A stretch of DNA of 15,325 nt, taken from JAICLL01 sp035252155. Lineage in GTDB: Bacteria; Planctomycetota; Planctomycetia; Pirellulales; JAICIG01. The stretch spans positions 1 through 15,325 of the forward strand of contig DATFDL010000323.1 of assembly GCA_035252155.1 (NCBI GenBank), read 5' to 3'. Positions 9,401 through 13,727 of the stretch are shown here, one piece after another. Position numbers and translations under genes: made by a program. How positions within the stretch are numbered: position 1 is the stretch's first letter; the number at the start of each line of letters is the position of its first letter. The notes below the pieces were generated by a model. It saw only the letters and a list, made by a program, of their open reading frames with translations. It did not search any database and was not told the origin of the DNA.

Positions 9401-10387
9401 GAGCAATTCGGCGGCGTAGTCGCTGGGGCGCTCGCCGGCCTGGACCACGCAGTCGTCGCAGGCCAATTCGCGCTCGATACGCAACCGCCGCAGAGCGTAC
9501 CAGGCCAGCGGATGAAACCAATAGAGTGCGCAGGCCAATCGCGCGAGCATCTGAAAACCGATGTCGCAGCGTTTTACATGGGCCAGCTCGTGCAAGAGCA
9601 CGAATCGCCGCAAGCGCTCGGTCCATTCGCGCGCCGCGTGCGGCAACATGACGATGGGCGCGAGCATGCCCCAGGTCATCGGCATCAAGGCCGCGCGCGT
9701 TTCATACAGGGCCACGTGGCGGCGTAGGCTGAGTCTTCCCCGCAGCTCATCGAGCAAGCCCGTCCAGGCGACTTCGGCCACCGGCAGAGCATGCCGCCGC
9801 AACAAATAATTACGCAACAACCCAACGCCCAGCGGCGCAGCGGCGGCCATCGTGCCCAGCAACCAGAGGGCGGTCAGGCCCAGCGGCCCGAAGGTTCTAT
9901 GAGGCTCACGTGCGACTAGCGTGTCTTGCGTTTCGGCGTCGATGGCCGGCGTATAGTAGTCCTCTCGCTCCGCGAGAAGCCCGCCCGGTGTGACGAAGGG
10001 CGGTCGATCGGCGAAAAAATGGTCGCGCGAGGCGAAATCACCCGGAGCTTGCCTTTGTGCAAGCGAGTTGGCCGGTTCGTTGCGCCAAGCTGGGGCGACG
10101 CTTTCCTCTCGCGGAGCGAGAGGGCTACTATACGCGAGCGCGCTACCTTGGGGCAGCACCGCCAGCCGCCACTCGGGCAATCCGGCCGAAAGCGCCGGCA
10201 GCAGTAACAGCCCGGCGAACGTCAGGCACCAGACGCGATGCCGCACCGCCGCCGACGACCGCCGCAACGCAAAGGCTGCAAGCACGGCGAGCAACAGCAG
10301 CACGGTGGCCTTGATGGTCACGTCGAGCGCGAGCTGCGCCCAAGACGAAGAAAGCGCCGCGGAAAACCTACCGGTAAGCGCGTGCAT
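3443..10387 (-). CDS. Giant BlaR1/MecR1-type M56 peptidase with CarbReg repeats
   Basis: 2314 residues. Residues 1-395 are an M56 integral-membrane metallopeptidase: membrane segments near 25-41, 53-70, 168-190 and 374-393, zinc motif HELAH at 266-270 and a third ligand in ERELACDD (Glu307). As in BlaR1, the catalytic part should face the cytosol and the C-terminus the outside. After a linker, residues about 430-2305 form carboxypeptidase-regulatory-like (transthyretin-like) domains in three super-repeats. Domain starts: 430, 523, 662, 748, 902, 983; 1114, 1216, 1371, 1469, 1605, 1691; 1836, 1931, 2066, 2152. Linkers at 1075-1113 and 1786-1835 are low-complexity. The third super-repeat lacks its last two domains. 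The start has GGAGG nine bases upstream, inside blaI. Expected role: sensor protease that relieves BlaI repression. The ligand is unknown; no penicillin-binding domain is present. Confidence 0.9.
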   Translation of the reverse strand: MHALTGRFSAALSSSWAQLALDVTIKATVLLLLAVLAAFALRRSSAAVRHRVWCLTFAGLLLLPALSAGLPEWRLAVLPQGSALAYSSPLAPREESVAPAWRNEPANSLAQRQAPGDFASRDHFFADRPPFVTPGGLLAEREDYYTPAIDAETQDTLVAREPHRTFGPLGLTALWLLGTMAAAAPLGVGLLRNYLLRRHALPVAEVAWTGLLDELRGRLSLRRHVALYETRAALMPMTWGMLAPIVMLPHAAREWTERLRRFVLLHELAHVKRCDIGFQMLARLACALYWFHPLAWYALRRLRIERELACDDCVVQAGERPSDYAAELLAIARNYRPLRLAAVVPMAQTSNLEHRIRALFDRACSHLPISPRAARLLMLGTAVIVTSIAVIRLAPRAAAEAEEVAPSKTEGPDPKPIGTEAAPVNSEEPAAVRGTVFMPDGQPGAGVVVYARLPSSEKTPQIQAKTDDAGQFRLALPQVLFNEQDGSKVEILVYAVANGFAHDWTYIWGQTTDDVVLRLSKETAIEGRILNAEGRPLAGVELQVDDVARYRDNGMQLLFDDVSQGRNILREYSHWGGTLPGQPEAVKTGADGRFRIAGLSTDDVAKIKVRGSDIRHTTFEATAALRDTIRGPVPPAEPLFPPRPGRVLYGSPFDYIAEPARRIHGVVRDRRTGAPVPRAKVRCWDATTAEAESDELGCFILEGCAKQPQYVVSIEPAPEGPAYFPATLTIADEAGLKPFSRYFELVEGIALRGRIVDSGTGRPLEATIHYAPLYLNAHVADLFEQHVDPYTHSRSEPDGSFRIVVAPGPGVLGIGFPSGAFEQYLSIGVGYDDVVKLFEQSPEHRSLAHSPELQRGLPDSLPTARPAGLSFISQTGHARMVLISPDRQKLPEPLEVRLVRGRTLQGRLIDPDGQPLTGATAHGLYITAIRAQVISGSKFTVHAVGSDDEREISFEHQGRRLGACRAIGTGESEPITVRLEPYGGATGRVVDEQGGPVEGMHVWFYPVVSKGMQRGREIFAITDDEGRFKTDELIAGQQYEVSRSEPGAMSRRLLSLDKFSVDSGQTRDLGDLVLGSPAGKPIASAEKSAPVVADNSAPEKQPTGRTEVPGNQPTLTLRGRVLDPRGKPQAGARVRVIHVDTESITWVVNGRLLAESKTNADGAFAIEVLDAASHANRDHFVESSMVVLADSPSQGFDWAYPQRGGGPLTLQLVEDAMIEGRVLNLEARPVAGVRVSVGTVSGGASNLGAWIEKAKSNPVSLDPNQMARPIKDRNNHPGPTVAYFPGNKTLQLDGPELMPSAITDREGRFRLAGLGRDRQVRLQLDGAGIARTWLYVVTHDMPPVPYPGYDPRFRVQTCFGRRFDLTAEPEQPITGVIRDADSGEPLPGVEVRLTRYADSLLFVESFLAAITDDQGRYVLRGVPKPNHPEQAHCLRLMPAAGEPYFRTEVNPPKKEGLGPVSFDVPLKRAIRLRGRVGDEATGDPIRGFVAYYPFLTNKRAADFPNFNAGMHSMGNEDWYAIDQDGQYEIPALPGRGVVVFAAEQNERYGVADGADAIAGLHQQDPTHLNIYHLVSMQLTTAVREVNLSAGGVNDPIDIQVRPLSVARLDLVDPQGQPLVGAVNKHLAPARMGRSYSIAWSYDPLPSSTIEIVGPRDTARTAMFLHRERRLAGSVRLSPDRDPPRQIVLHPCATLSGRVVDRSGKPVPRLHCQVHAAPRTPDEKYADREDTLDHLQTDADGQFHLDDVPPGLSYVLSAIRGAESLDVTTQEVQPGETLDLGDVVLKASETGGKAAALQATQTAASRPTRDTSRTEKPRTSAAKSVANKSTKPLSHSIVLYGRVLLPDGGPAEEARVQVIGLPDFGMKAWDGGRFEVASQADGTFALLLPPDSKFGTRRWFVIATKEGYGLSWSDLPPSDDPADVTLKLPRELSIEGRIIDLEGKPVADLEVRVDRVQHFANGDPRPYLESLKEEKEFRFPNWHLHFHGLGAQSPVAAVRTDQWGRFRLIGIGQNQLVELDLIGEDVEHAKIEVLTYPLEQPLKTPDRLPHLRPVYGPRFTHALRPSRPIIGTVTDAKTGAAIEGVRVTAFPGVDTVFTDAAGRFALLGCPKADDYRLFARPPEGAPYLEGSATIVDTPGLEGLEAKLRVFPAVPLSGRVADRATGRPVSALVMYWPVYPNAHVVEGIGGFAAGGVGKFSQGYTDADGKFTVPVLPGAGFLGVNVADGRRFKPAEIDAAAFFKRQGVQYGRQDDPPSRDSIWICFAEGNGSPMPVSQFQGAALLNVPEDAEGFMQDIEVETKRDEGRNHQWHELHE
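3445..3471 (-). repeat. 9-mer tandem repeat at the M56 3' end
   Basis: Three 9-mers in a row on the plus strand: ATTCGTGCA (3445-3453), ATTCGTGCC (3454-3462), ATTGGTGGT (3463-3471). On the minus strand they encode the last residues of the M56 protein (NHQWHELHE), help form its TGA, and provide the ATG of the DUF433 gene. They have no relation to the domain repeats and look like intergenic sequence read through as protein. Confidence 0.6.
9949..10135. mobile_element. MITE-like inverted-repeat element inside the M56 gene
   Basis: Arms at 9949-9977 and 10107-10135 are inverted copies matching at 28 of 29 positions (shared TCTCGCTCCGCGAGA). The 187-base span falls in frame between membrane segments 2 and 3 of the M56 protein, giving residues about 85-146. 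These are proline- and charge-rich (SPLAPREE and GLLAEREDYYTP at its two ends) and unlike the rest of the domain. The loop is about 97 residues; without the element it would be about 35. A small hairpin (GCTTGC/GCAAGC) lies within. No clear target duplication was found. Calling it a non-autonomous mobile element is inference. Confidence 0.5.
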
Positions 10388-10388
10388 C

Positions 10389-10784
10389 TCACTGGCCCTC
10401 CTCTCGTGCTTGCTGGATCAAGTGTTGCAGGCGATCGTAGTCGTCGCCGGTGAGCCGATCGCCCGACACGTCGAGAATGGCGGCCACCGCGTCGCTGGCC
10501 GAGCCGCCGAAGAACGTGTCAAGCAGATGGCCCAAGGCCGAGCGGCTGGCCGATTCGCGCGAGCGGGTCGGCCGATAGACGTATTTGGTTCCCACGCGGC
10601 GATGCCGCAGATGACCTTTGCCCTCGAGATGGCGGATCATCGTGCGGACGGCCGAATAGCTGGGCGGGTCAGTCAGCCGCTCTTGCACGTCGGCCACCGA
10701 GGCTTCGCCCAGTTGGTAGATCACATCCATGATCTGCCGCTCGCGGCGGCCCAGTTCCGGCGGCTTTGGTTGACGCTTGGGCAT
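10389..10784 (-). CDS. blaI: BlaI/MecI/CopY-family transcriptional repressor
   Basis: 131 residues. Residues about 10-72 form the winged-helix DNA-binding domain (LGRRERQIMDVIYQLGEASVADVQ, then YSAVRTMIRHLEGKGHLRHRR and the wing GTKYVYRP). The C-terminal part (SALGHLLDTFFGG onward) is the usual dimerisation region. It is expected to bind a palindromic operator as a dimer and repress its own operon. The gene ends one base before the M56 start (TGA-G-ATG), so the two are translationally coupled, as in blaI/blaR1 systems. The start at 10784 has only AGGA about 12 bases upstream. The protein contains no asparagine, so the Asn-Phe cleavage site of staphylococcal MecI/BlaI is absent. The target genes beyond its own operon cannot be read from the window. 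The symbol marks family, not proven beta-lactam response. Confidence 0.92.
   Translation of the reverse strand: MPKRQPKPPELGRRERQIMDVIYQLGEASVADVQERLTDPPSYSAVRTMIRHLEGKGHLRHRRVGTKYVYRPTRSRESASRSALGHLLDTFFGGSASDAVAAILDVSGDRLTGDDYDRLQHLIQQAREEGQ
10397..10401 (-). promoter_or_regulatory. Ribosome binding site of the M56 gene inside blaI
   Basis: GGAGG on the minus strand, nine bases before the ATG at 10387 and within the last codons of the repressor gene. It supports the M56 start and coupled translation. Confidence 0.75.
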
Positions 10785-10819
10785 GGCGAGATTTTTTCCT
10801 GGCGAAAGGTGTTAATCAG

Positions 10820-10844
10820 TTGCCAGATGGCAATGTATTGCCAT
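10820..10844. promoter_or_regulatory. Predicted BlaI operator, overlapping palindromes
   Basis: ATGGCAATGTATTGCCAT (10827-10844) is a perfect palindrome with 8-base arms and a 2-base centre. A second palindrome, TTGCCAGATGGCAA (10820-10833), shares its left half-site, giving three alternating TTGCCA/TGGCAA half-sites. It lies 36 bases upstream of the repressor start and covers the predicted -10 element, the expected place for an autorepressor site. Binding by this BlaI is inferred. Confidence 0.75.
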
Positions 10845-10860
10845 AAGGGGCGGTTGTCAA
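10832..10860 (-). promoter_or_regulatory. Predicted sigma70-type promoter of blaI-M56
   Basis: On the minus strand TTGACA (10860-10855) is a perfect -35 box, followed after 17 bases by TACATT (10837-10832), which matches four of six -10 positions. The -10 box lies inside the operator. Transcription would start near 10825, leaving a leader of about 40 bases. Confidence 0.7.
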
Positions 10861-10877
10861 GAGGCGGAAAGAAAAAA

Positions 10878-10912
10878 GAGGTCGGAGGCCAGAGTTCGGA
10901 GGTCAGGGGAGG
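10878..10912. repeat. Heptanucleotide tandem repeat (GAGGTCG type)
   Basis: Four diverged heptamers, GAGGTCG, GAGGCCA, GAGTTCG and GAGGTCA, then a partial GGGGAGG. It lies just upstream of the blaI promoter, in the 507-base gap before the VOC gene. A perfect 12-base palindrome (TCGAGCGCTCGA, 10937-10948) follows. Nothing coding was recognised in the gap. Confidence 0.55.
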
Positions 10913-10997
10913 TTGGCCGCTTCGCACCTAGTCGGGTCGAGCGCTCGAATCGGTTTTGCCATTCAAACTGGGTAGCGCTGTGTTTGGTGGTTGGCGA

Positions 10998-11147
10998 GTA
11001 CCGGTGGCCTCTTCTCTGATCGTTGCAATATGACGCGGCCGCCGTGAAGTAATCGCTGCGATGAGAGTGACGTATCGCCGAACTGCCCGTTGCTGCCCCC
11101 AAGCCTTCGATCAGCGGCAAACCGGACCGAGAAGAGGCCACCGGTAC
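10998..11147. repeat. 150-base element with perfect 19-base inverted ends
   Basis: GTACCGGTGGCCTCTTCTC at 10998-11016 recurs as an exact inverted copy at 11129-11147. A further TGATCG/CGATCA pair follows inside each arm at different distances. The interior has no convincing gene. It occupies the gap between blaI and the VOC gene. The layout fits a small non-autonomous mobile element or a large transcript hairpin; no target duplication was seen. Confidence 0.6.
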
Positions 11148-11291
11148 TTCCCCGCGTCACCTGTTGGTTTTCCATCCGACTCGCCGTCGCAACAAACCGT
11201 TTATTTGATTGCGACCGAAGGCCACCTTAGGGCGTTCCCTACAGACGTCGGCGGGACATACCGGTTTTTGTTGTCCGAACCGCGATCGGAT

Positions 11292-11657
11292 CTATTCCGC
11301 ATGCCCGGCGGGCCAGGTGAAGAGCCGCACCTGGTTGCCGTCGGGGTCGCGGGCGGAAATGGTCGTAAAACCTTCGGGGTGCAAGCGACGAGGACCGCAC
11401 TCCACGCCGGCGACTTCAAAACTCGCTTCAATCGCGTCGAGATCGGCCACTTCGAACGCCAGGCTCCAACGGCCCGAGGCTGGACCGGGATCGTCGCGGC
11501 CGACGATGGCCAAACGCCCGCCGCCGCCCACCAACAACGCATAGCGGTCTTCGGCGATGCGCAGCGCGCTGCGCATGCCGACGACGCGCTTGTACCAATC
11601 GACCAGCTCCTGCCAGCGGGCGGTCCGCAATTCGATGCAGTAGAGTTCGGGGGACAC
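11292..11657 (-). CDS. VOC-fold (glyoxalase/bleomycin resistance-like) protein
   Basis: 121 residues from a GTG at 11657; a TTG one codon earlier is possible. The beta-alpha-beta-beta-beta pattern of the vicinal oxygen chelate fold is seen: a first strand YCIELRT, helix WQELVDWYKRVVG, strands around YALLVGG and RLAIVGR, then a second module WSLAFEVADLDAIEASFEVAGVE and the signature RDPDGNQVRLF at 103-113. The position after the signature where many metal-dependent members carry glutamate holds arginine, and the first strand has no histidine, so metal binding is doubtful. Substrate unknown. There is no Shine-Dalgarno sequence; a heptamer array begins four bases upstream of the start. It may belong to no operon: the blaI gene lies 507 bases downstream and has its own promoter. 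Confidence 0.85.
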   Translation of the reverse strand: MSPELYCIELRTARWQELVDWYKRVVGMRSALRIAEDRYALLVGGGGRLAIVGRDDPGPASGRWSLAFEVADLDAIEASFEVAGVECGPRRLHPEGFTTISARDPDGNQVRLFTWPAGHAE

Positions 11658-11661
11658 AAGA

Positions 11662-11690
11662 GGGTTCAGGGTTCAGGGTTCAGGGTTCAG
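11662..11690. repeat. Heptanucleotide tandem repeat GGGTTCA x4
   Basis: Four perfect GGGTTCA units (11662-11689) plus one base more. Read from the minus strand it immediately precedes the GTG of the VOC gene, where the ribosome binding site should be. It lies in the divergent spacer between VOC and lysS. Confidence 0.85.
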
Positions 11691-11742
11691 GCAAGCGCGC
11701 CGGTGCATTCCCGGTGTTTTGACACGGTCTCCTGACCATGAA

Positions 11743-11829
11743 AGCGGGGCACAAGGCCCCGGACTACTTCGCCCCTTCGCCGTGTCGCCTCTTCGCCCCC
11801 TCGCCGTGTCGCCTCTTCGCCGTGTCGCC
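11743..11829. repeat. Dispersed intergenic repeat, copy 1
   Basis: 11743-11767 (core GGGGCACAAGGCCCCGGAC) is identical to 13583-13607 and, inverted with one mismatch, to 13503-13526. It is followed by three TCGCCGTGTCGCC-type units (11776, 11801 and 11814); the last is an exact inverted copy of the 16-mer at 13462. The rest of the VOC-lysS spacer (11830-11956) holds no clear promoter or gene. Confidence 0.7.
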
Positions 11830-11956
11830 CCCGTCGTCTCTGAGCCAGCCGGGGCATCGTCAAGACTCTGCCTCAGCCACCGGCAGTATCATCCTTCCGT
11901 CCTCCGCCCTTCTCTACTAAAATGTTGCGACTCTTGAGGTTAAATGCAAGCAGACC

Positions 11957-13456
11957 ATGCCCGACTCTCCTGATACGCCCGGCATGCACGAGGCAGCGCG
12001 GCGCGAAAAACTGAAACAGCTCGAACAACTTGGCGTCGATCCGTGGGGCCAGCGGTTCGACGACCATCAGCCCCTGGCCGAGGTGCGTGCCCGAGAAAGC
12101 GAAATCTCCACCGAGCCGCTCCCGCCCGGCGGCGAAGGGCGTCCGCACGAGCACGGGCCGAAGGTCCGGGCCGCCGGCAGAATCGTGTTGCAGCGGAAGA
12201 AGGGCAAGCTGATTTTCTTGGACATCCGCGACTGGACCGGGCAGGTTCAAGTGATGATCGGCCGGGCGCAGGTGGGCGAGCAGCATTGGGCCGTCGCCGA
12301 ATGTTTTGACCTGGGCGACATCATCGGCGTCGAGGGCGAGCTGAAGCACACCAACCTGGGCGAGCTGACGATCTTCGCCGAGCAATTGCACTTTTTAAGC
12401 AAGTCGGTCGAGCCGCATCCCGACAAGCACAAAGGACTGACCGATCCCGAGCTGCGGCAGCGGCTGCGGTATCTCGACCTGATTTATGGCGAAGGCGTGC
12501 TGCCGCGGTTTCTGGCTCGCACCAAGATCGTGCAGTCGATCCGCGCGACTCTGGCGGGCGCAGGCTTTGTCGAGATCGAAGGGCCGACGCTGCACTCGAT
12601 TGCCGGCGGGGCCGCGGCGCGGCCGTTCAAAACGCATCACAACGCGCTCGATATTCCGCTCTACATGCGGATCGCGCTCGAGCTGCACCTCAAGCGGCTG
12701 CTGGTGGGCGGTGTTGAACGCGTCTACGAATTGGGCCGCGTCTATCGCAACGAAGGCATCAGCCCCAAGCACAACCCCGAGTTCACCATGCTCGAGGTCT
12801 ATCAAGCTTACGGCGATTACCAGAGCATGATGGACCTGTGTGAAAAGCTGATCGTCGATGCCATCGGCGCCACCGGGCAAGCTTTTCAATTGCCTTGGGG
12901 CGAGGCGACCATCGACTTTACGCCGCCCTTCGCCCGGCGCACTTATGACGAGCTGTTTGAGGAGCACACTGGGGTTTCGCCCGGCGACGAAGGCCGAGTC
13001 AAGAAGCTGGCCGACGAAATCGGTTTCGACACGGCGGGCAAGCACCCCGATGTGATCAAGAGCTTTGTGTTTGAAGAGCGGGTCGAAGACCGGTTGACCG
13101 GCCCGGTGTTTGTCTACGACTATCCCGCCAGCATTTGCCCATTGACCAAGCGCAAGCGGACCGATCCAACGATTGCCGAGCGGTTCGAGCTGTTCGTGCA
13201 AGGCATGGAAGTGGCCAACGCCTACACCGAGCTGAACGACCCCGACCTGCAAGAGCAGCTTTTCCGCACGCAGTTGGCCGGGCAACGCGAAGAAGACTCA
13301 ATGGCCAAGATGGACCACGACTTCATTCGAGCCCTGCGGCACGGCATGCCCCCCGCCGGCGGCTTGGGCGTGGGCATCGATCGGCTGGTGATGCTTTTGA
13401 CCAACAGCCAGACGATCCGGGATGTGATCCTCTTTCCGCTGCTGCGGCCGGAGTGA
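11957..13456 (+). CDS. lysS: Lysyl-tRNA synthetase, class II
   Basis: 499 residues, close to the usual length of about 500. It charges tRNA-Lys with lysine in the cytosol using ATP. An N-terminal OB-fold anticodon-binding domain (VRAAGRIVLQRKKGKLIFLD region, about 70-145) is followed by the class II core: motif 1 around 203-214 (GFVEIEGPTLHS), a lysine-pocket stretch GGAAARPFKTHHNALD at 217-232, motif 2 at 261-280 (RVYRNEGISPKHNPEFTMLE), YPASICPL at 389-396 and motif 3 at 468-481 (GGLGVGIDRLVMLL). The start at 11957 has only GAGG 17 bases upstream; an ATG at 11944 is out of frame. A hydrophilic insertion rich in Pro and Gly (about 52-68) precedes the OB fold. It is followed by a LolC-type permease on the same strand. 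Confidence 0.97.
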   Translation: MPDSPDTPGMHEAARREKLKQLEQLGVDPWGQRFDDHQPLAEVRARESEISTEPLPPGGEGRPHEHGPKVRAAGRIVLQRKKGKLIFLDIRDWTGQVQVMIGRAQVGEQHWAVAECFDLGDIIGVEGELKHTNLGELTIFAEQLHFLSKSVEPHPDKHKGLTDPELRQRLRYLDLIYGEGVLPRFLARTKIVQSIRATLAGAGFVEIEGPTLHSIAGGAAARPFKTHHNALDIPLYMRIALELHLKRLLVGGVERVYELGRVYRNEGISPKHNPEFTMLEVYQAYGDYQSMMDLCEKLIVDAIGATGQAFQLPWGEATIDFTPPFARRTYDELFEEHTGVSPGDEGRVKKLADEIGFDTAGKHPDVIKSFVFEERVEDRLTGPVFVYDYPASICPLTKRKRTDPTIAERFELFVQGMEVANAYTELNDPDLQEQLFRTQLAGQREEDSMAKMDHDFIRALRHGMPPAGGLGVGIDRLVMLLTNSQTIRDVILFPLLRPE

Positions 13457-13461
13457 CCAGC

Positions 13462-13607
13462 GGCGACACGGCGAAGAGGCGACACGGCGAAGAAGCGCGG
13501 AGGTAGCCCGGGGCCTTGTGCCCCGCCCTCTTTCCCTTTCGCCCGGTCGCCTCTTCGCCTCGTCGCCGTGTCGCAATTTGGCAGCGGGGCACAAGGCCCC
13601 GGACTAC
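13462..13607. repeat. Composite repeat: 16-mer tandem and inverted element
   Basis: Begins five bases after the lysS stop. GGCGACACGGCGAAGA occurs twice in tandem (13462-13477 and 13478-13493), with a related inverted stretch at 13547-13574. Arms at 13503-13526 and 13584-13607 form an inverted pair with one mismatch and belong to the same family as 11743-11767. The whole stretch could fold into a long hairpin between lysS and the permease gene. Confidence 0.7.
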
Positions 13608-13692
13608 CTTGTCTTCCCAATTCGCCCCGTTCGCGACTGCTATCGCCTCAAATCCGGGGCATCGCTACACTCTGCACCAGCCACCGGCGCCA

Positions 13693-13727
13693 ACTCCGCA
13701 CTCCGCACTCCGCATTCCGCACTTCGA
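13693..13727 (+). repeat. Heptanucleotide tandem repeat ACTCCGC abutting a start codon
   Basis: Units ACTCCGC, ACTCCGC, ACTCCGC, ATTCCGC and ACTTCGA. The final A is the first base of the permease ATG. There is no purine-rich ribosome binding site in or near the array. Confidence 0.8.

Noticed and set aside
10389..10784. Beta-lactam resistance operon
   Set aside because: There is a BlaI-type repressor and an M56 protein, but no beta-lactamase gene and no penicillin-binding sensor domain in the window.
11662..11690. CRISPR-like array
   Set aside because: Units are 7 bases with no spacers; no cas genes.
11061..11735. Plus-strand open frame of 224 codons
   Set aside because: Runs across the inverted repeat, the antisense of the VOC gene and the heptamer array; no family match and no ribosome binding site.
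11944..11959. Alternative lysS start at the ATG at 11944
   Set aside because: It is 13 bases upstream and out of frame with the synthetase.
12395..13285. Minus-strand open frame of 296 codons
   Set aside because: Antisense shadow of lysS, whose motifs are unambiguous on the plus strand.
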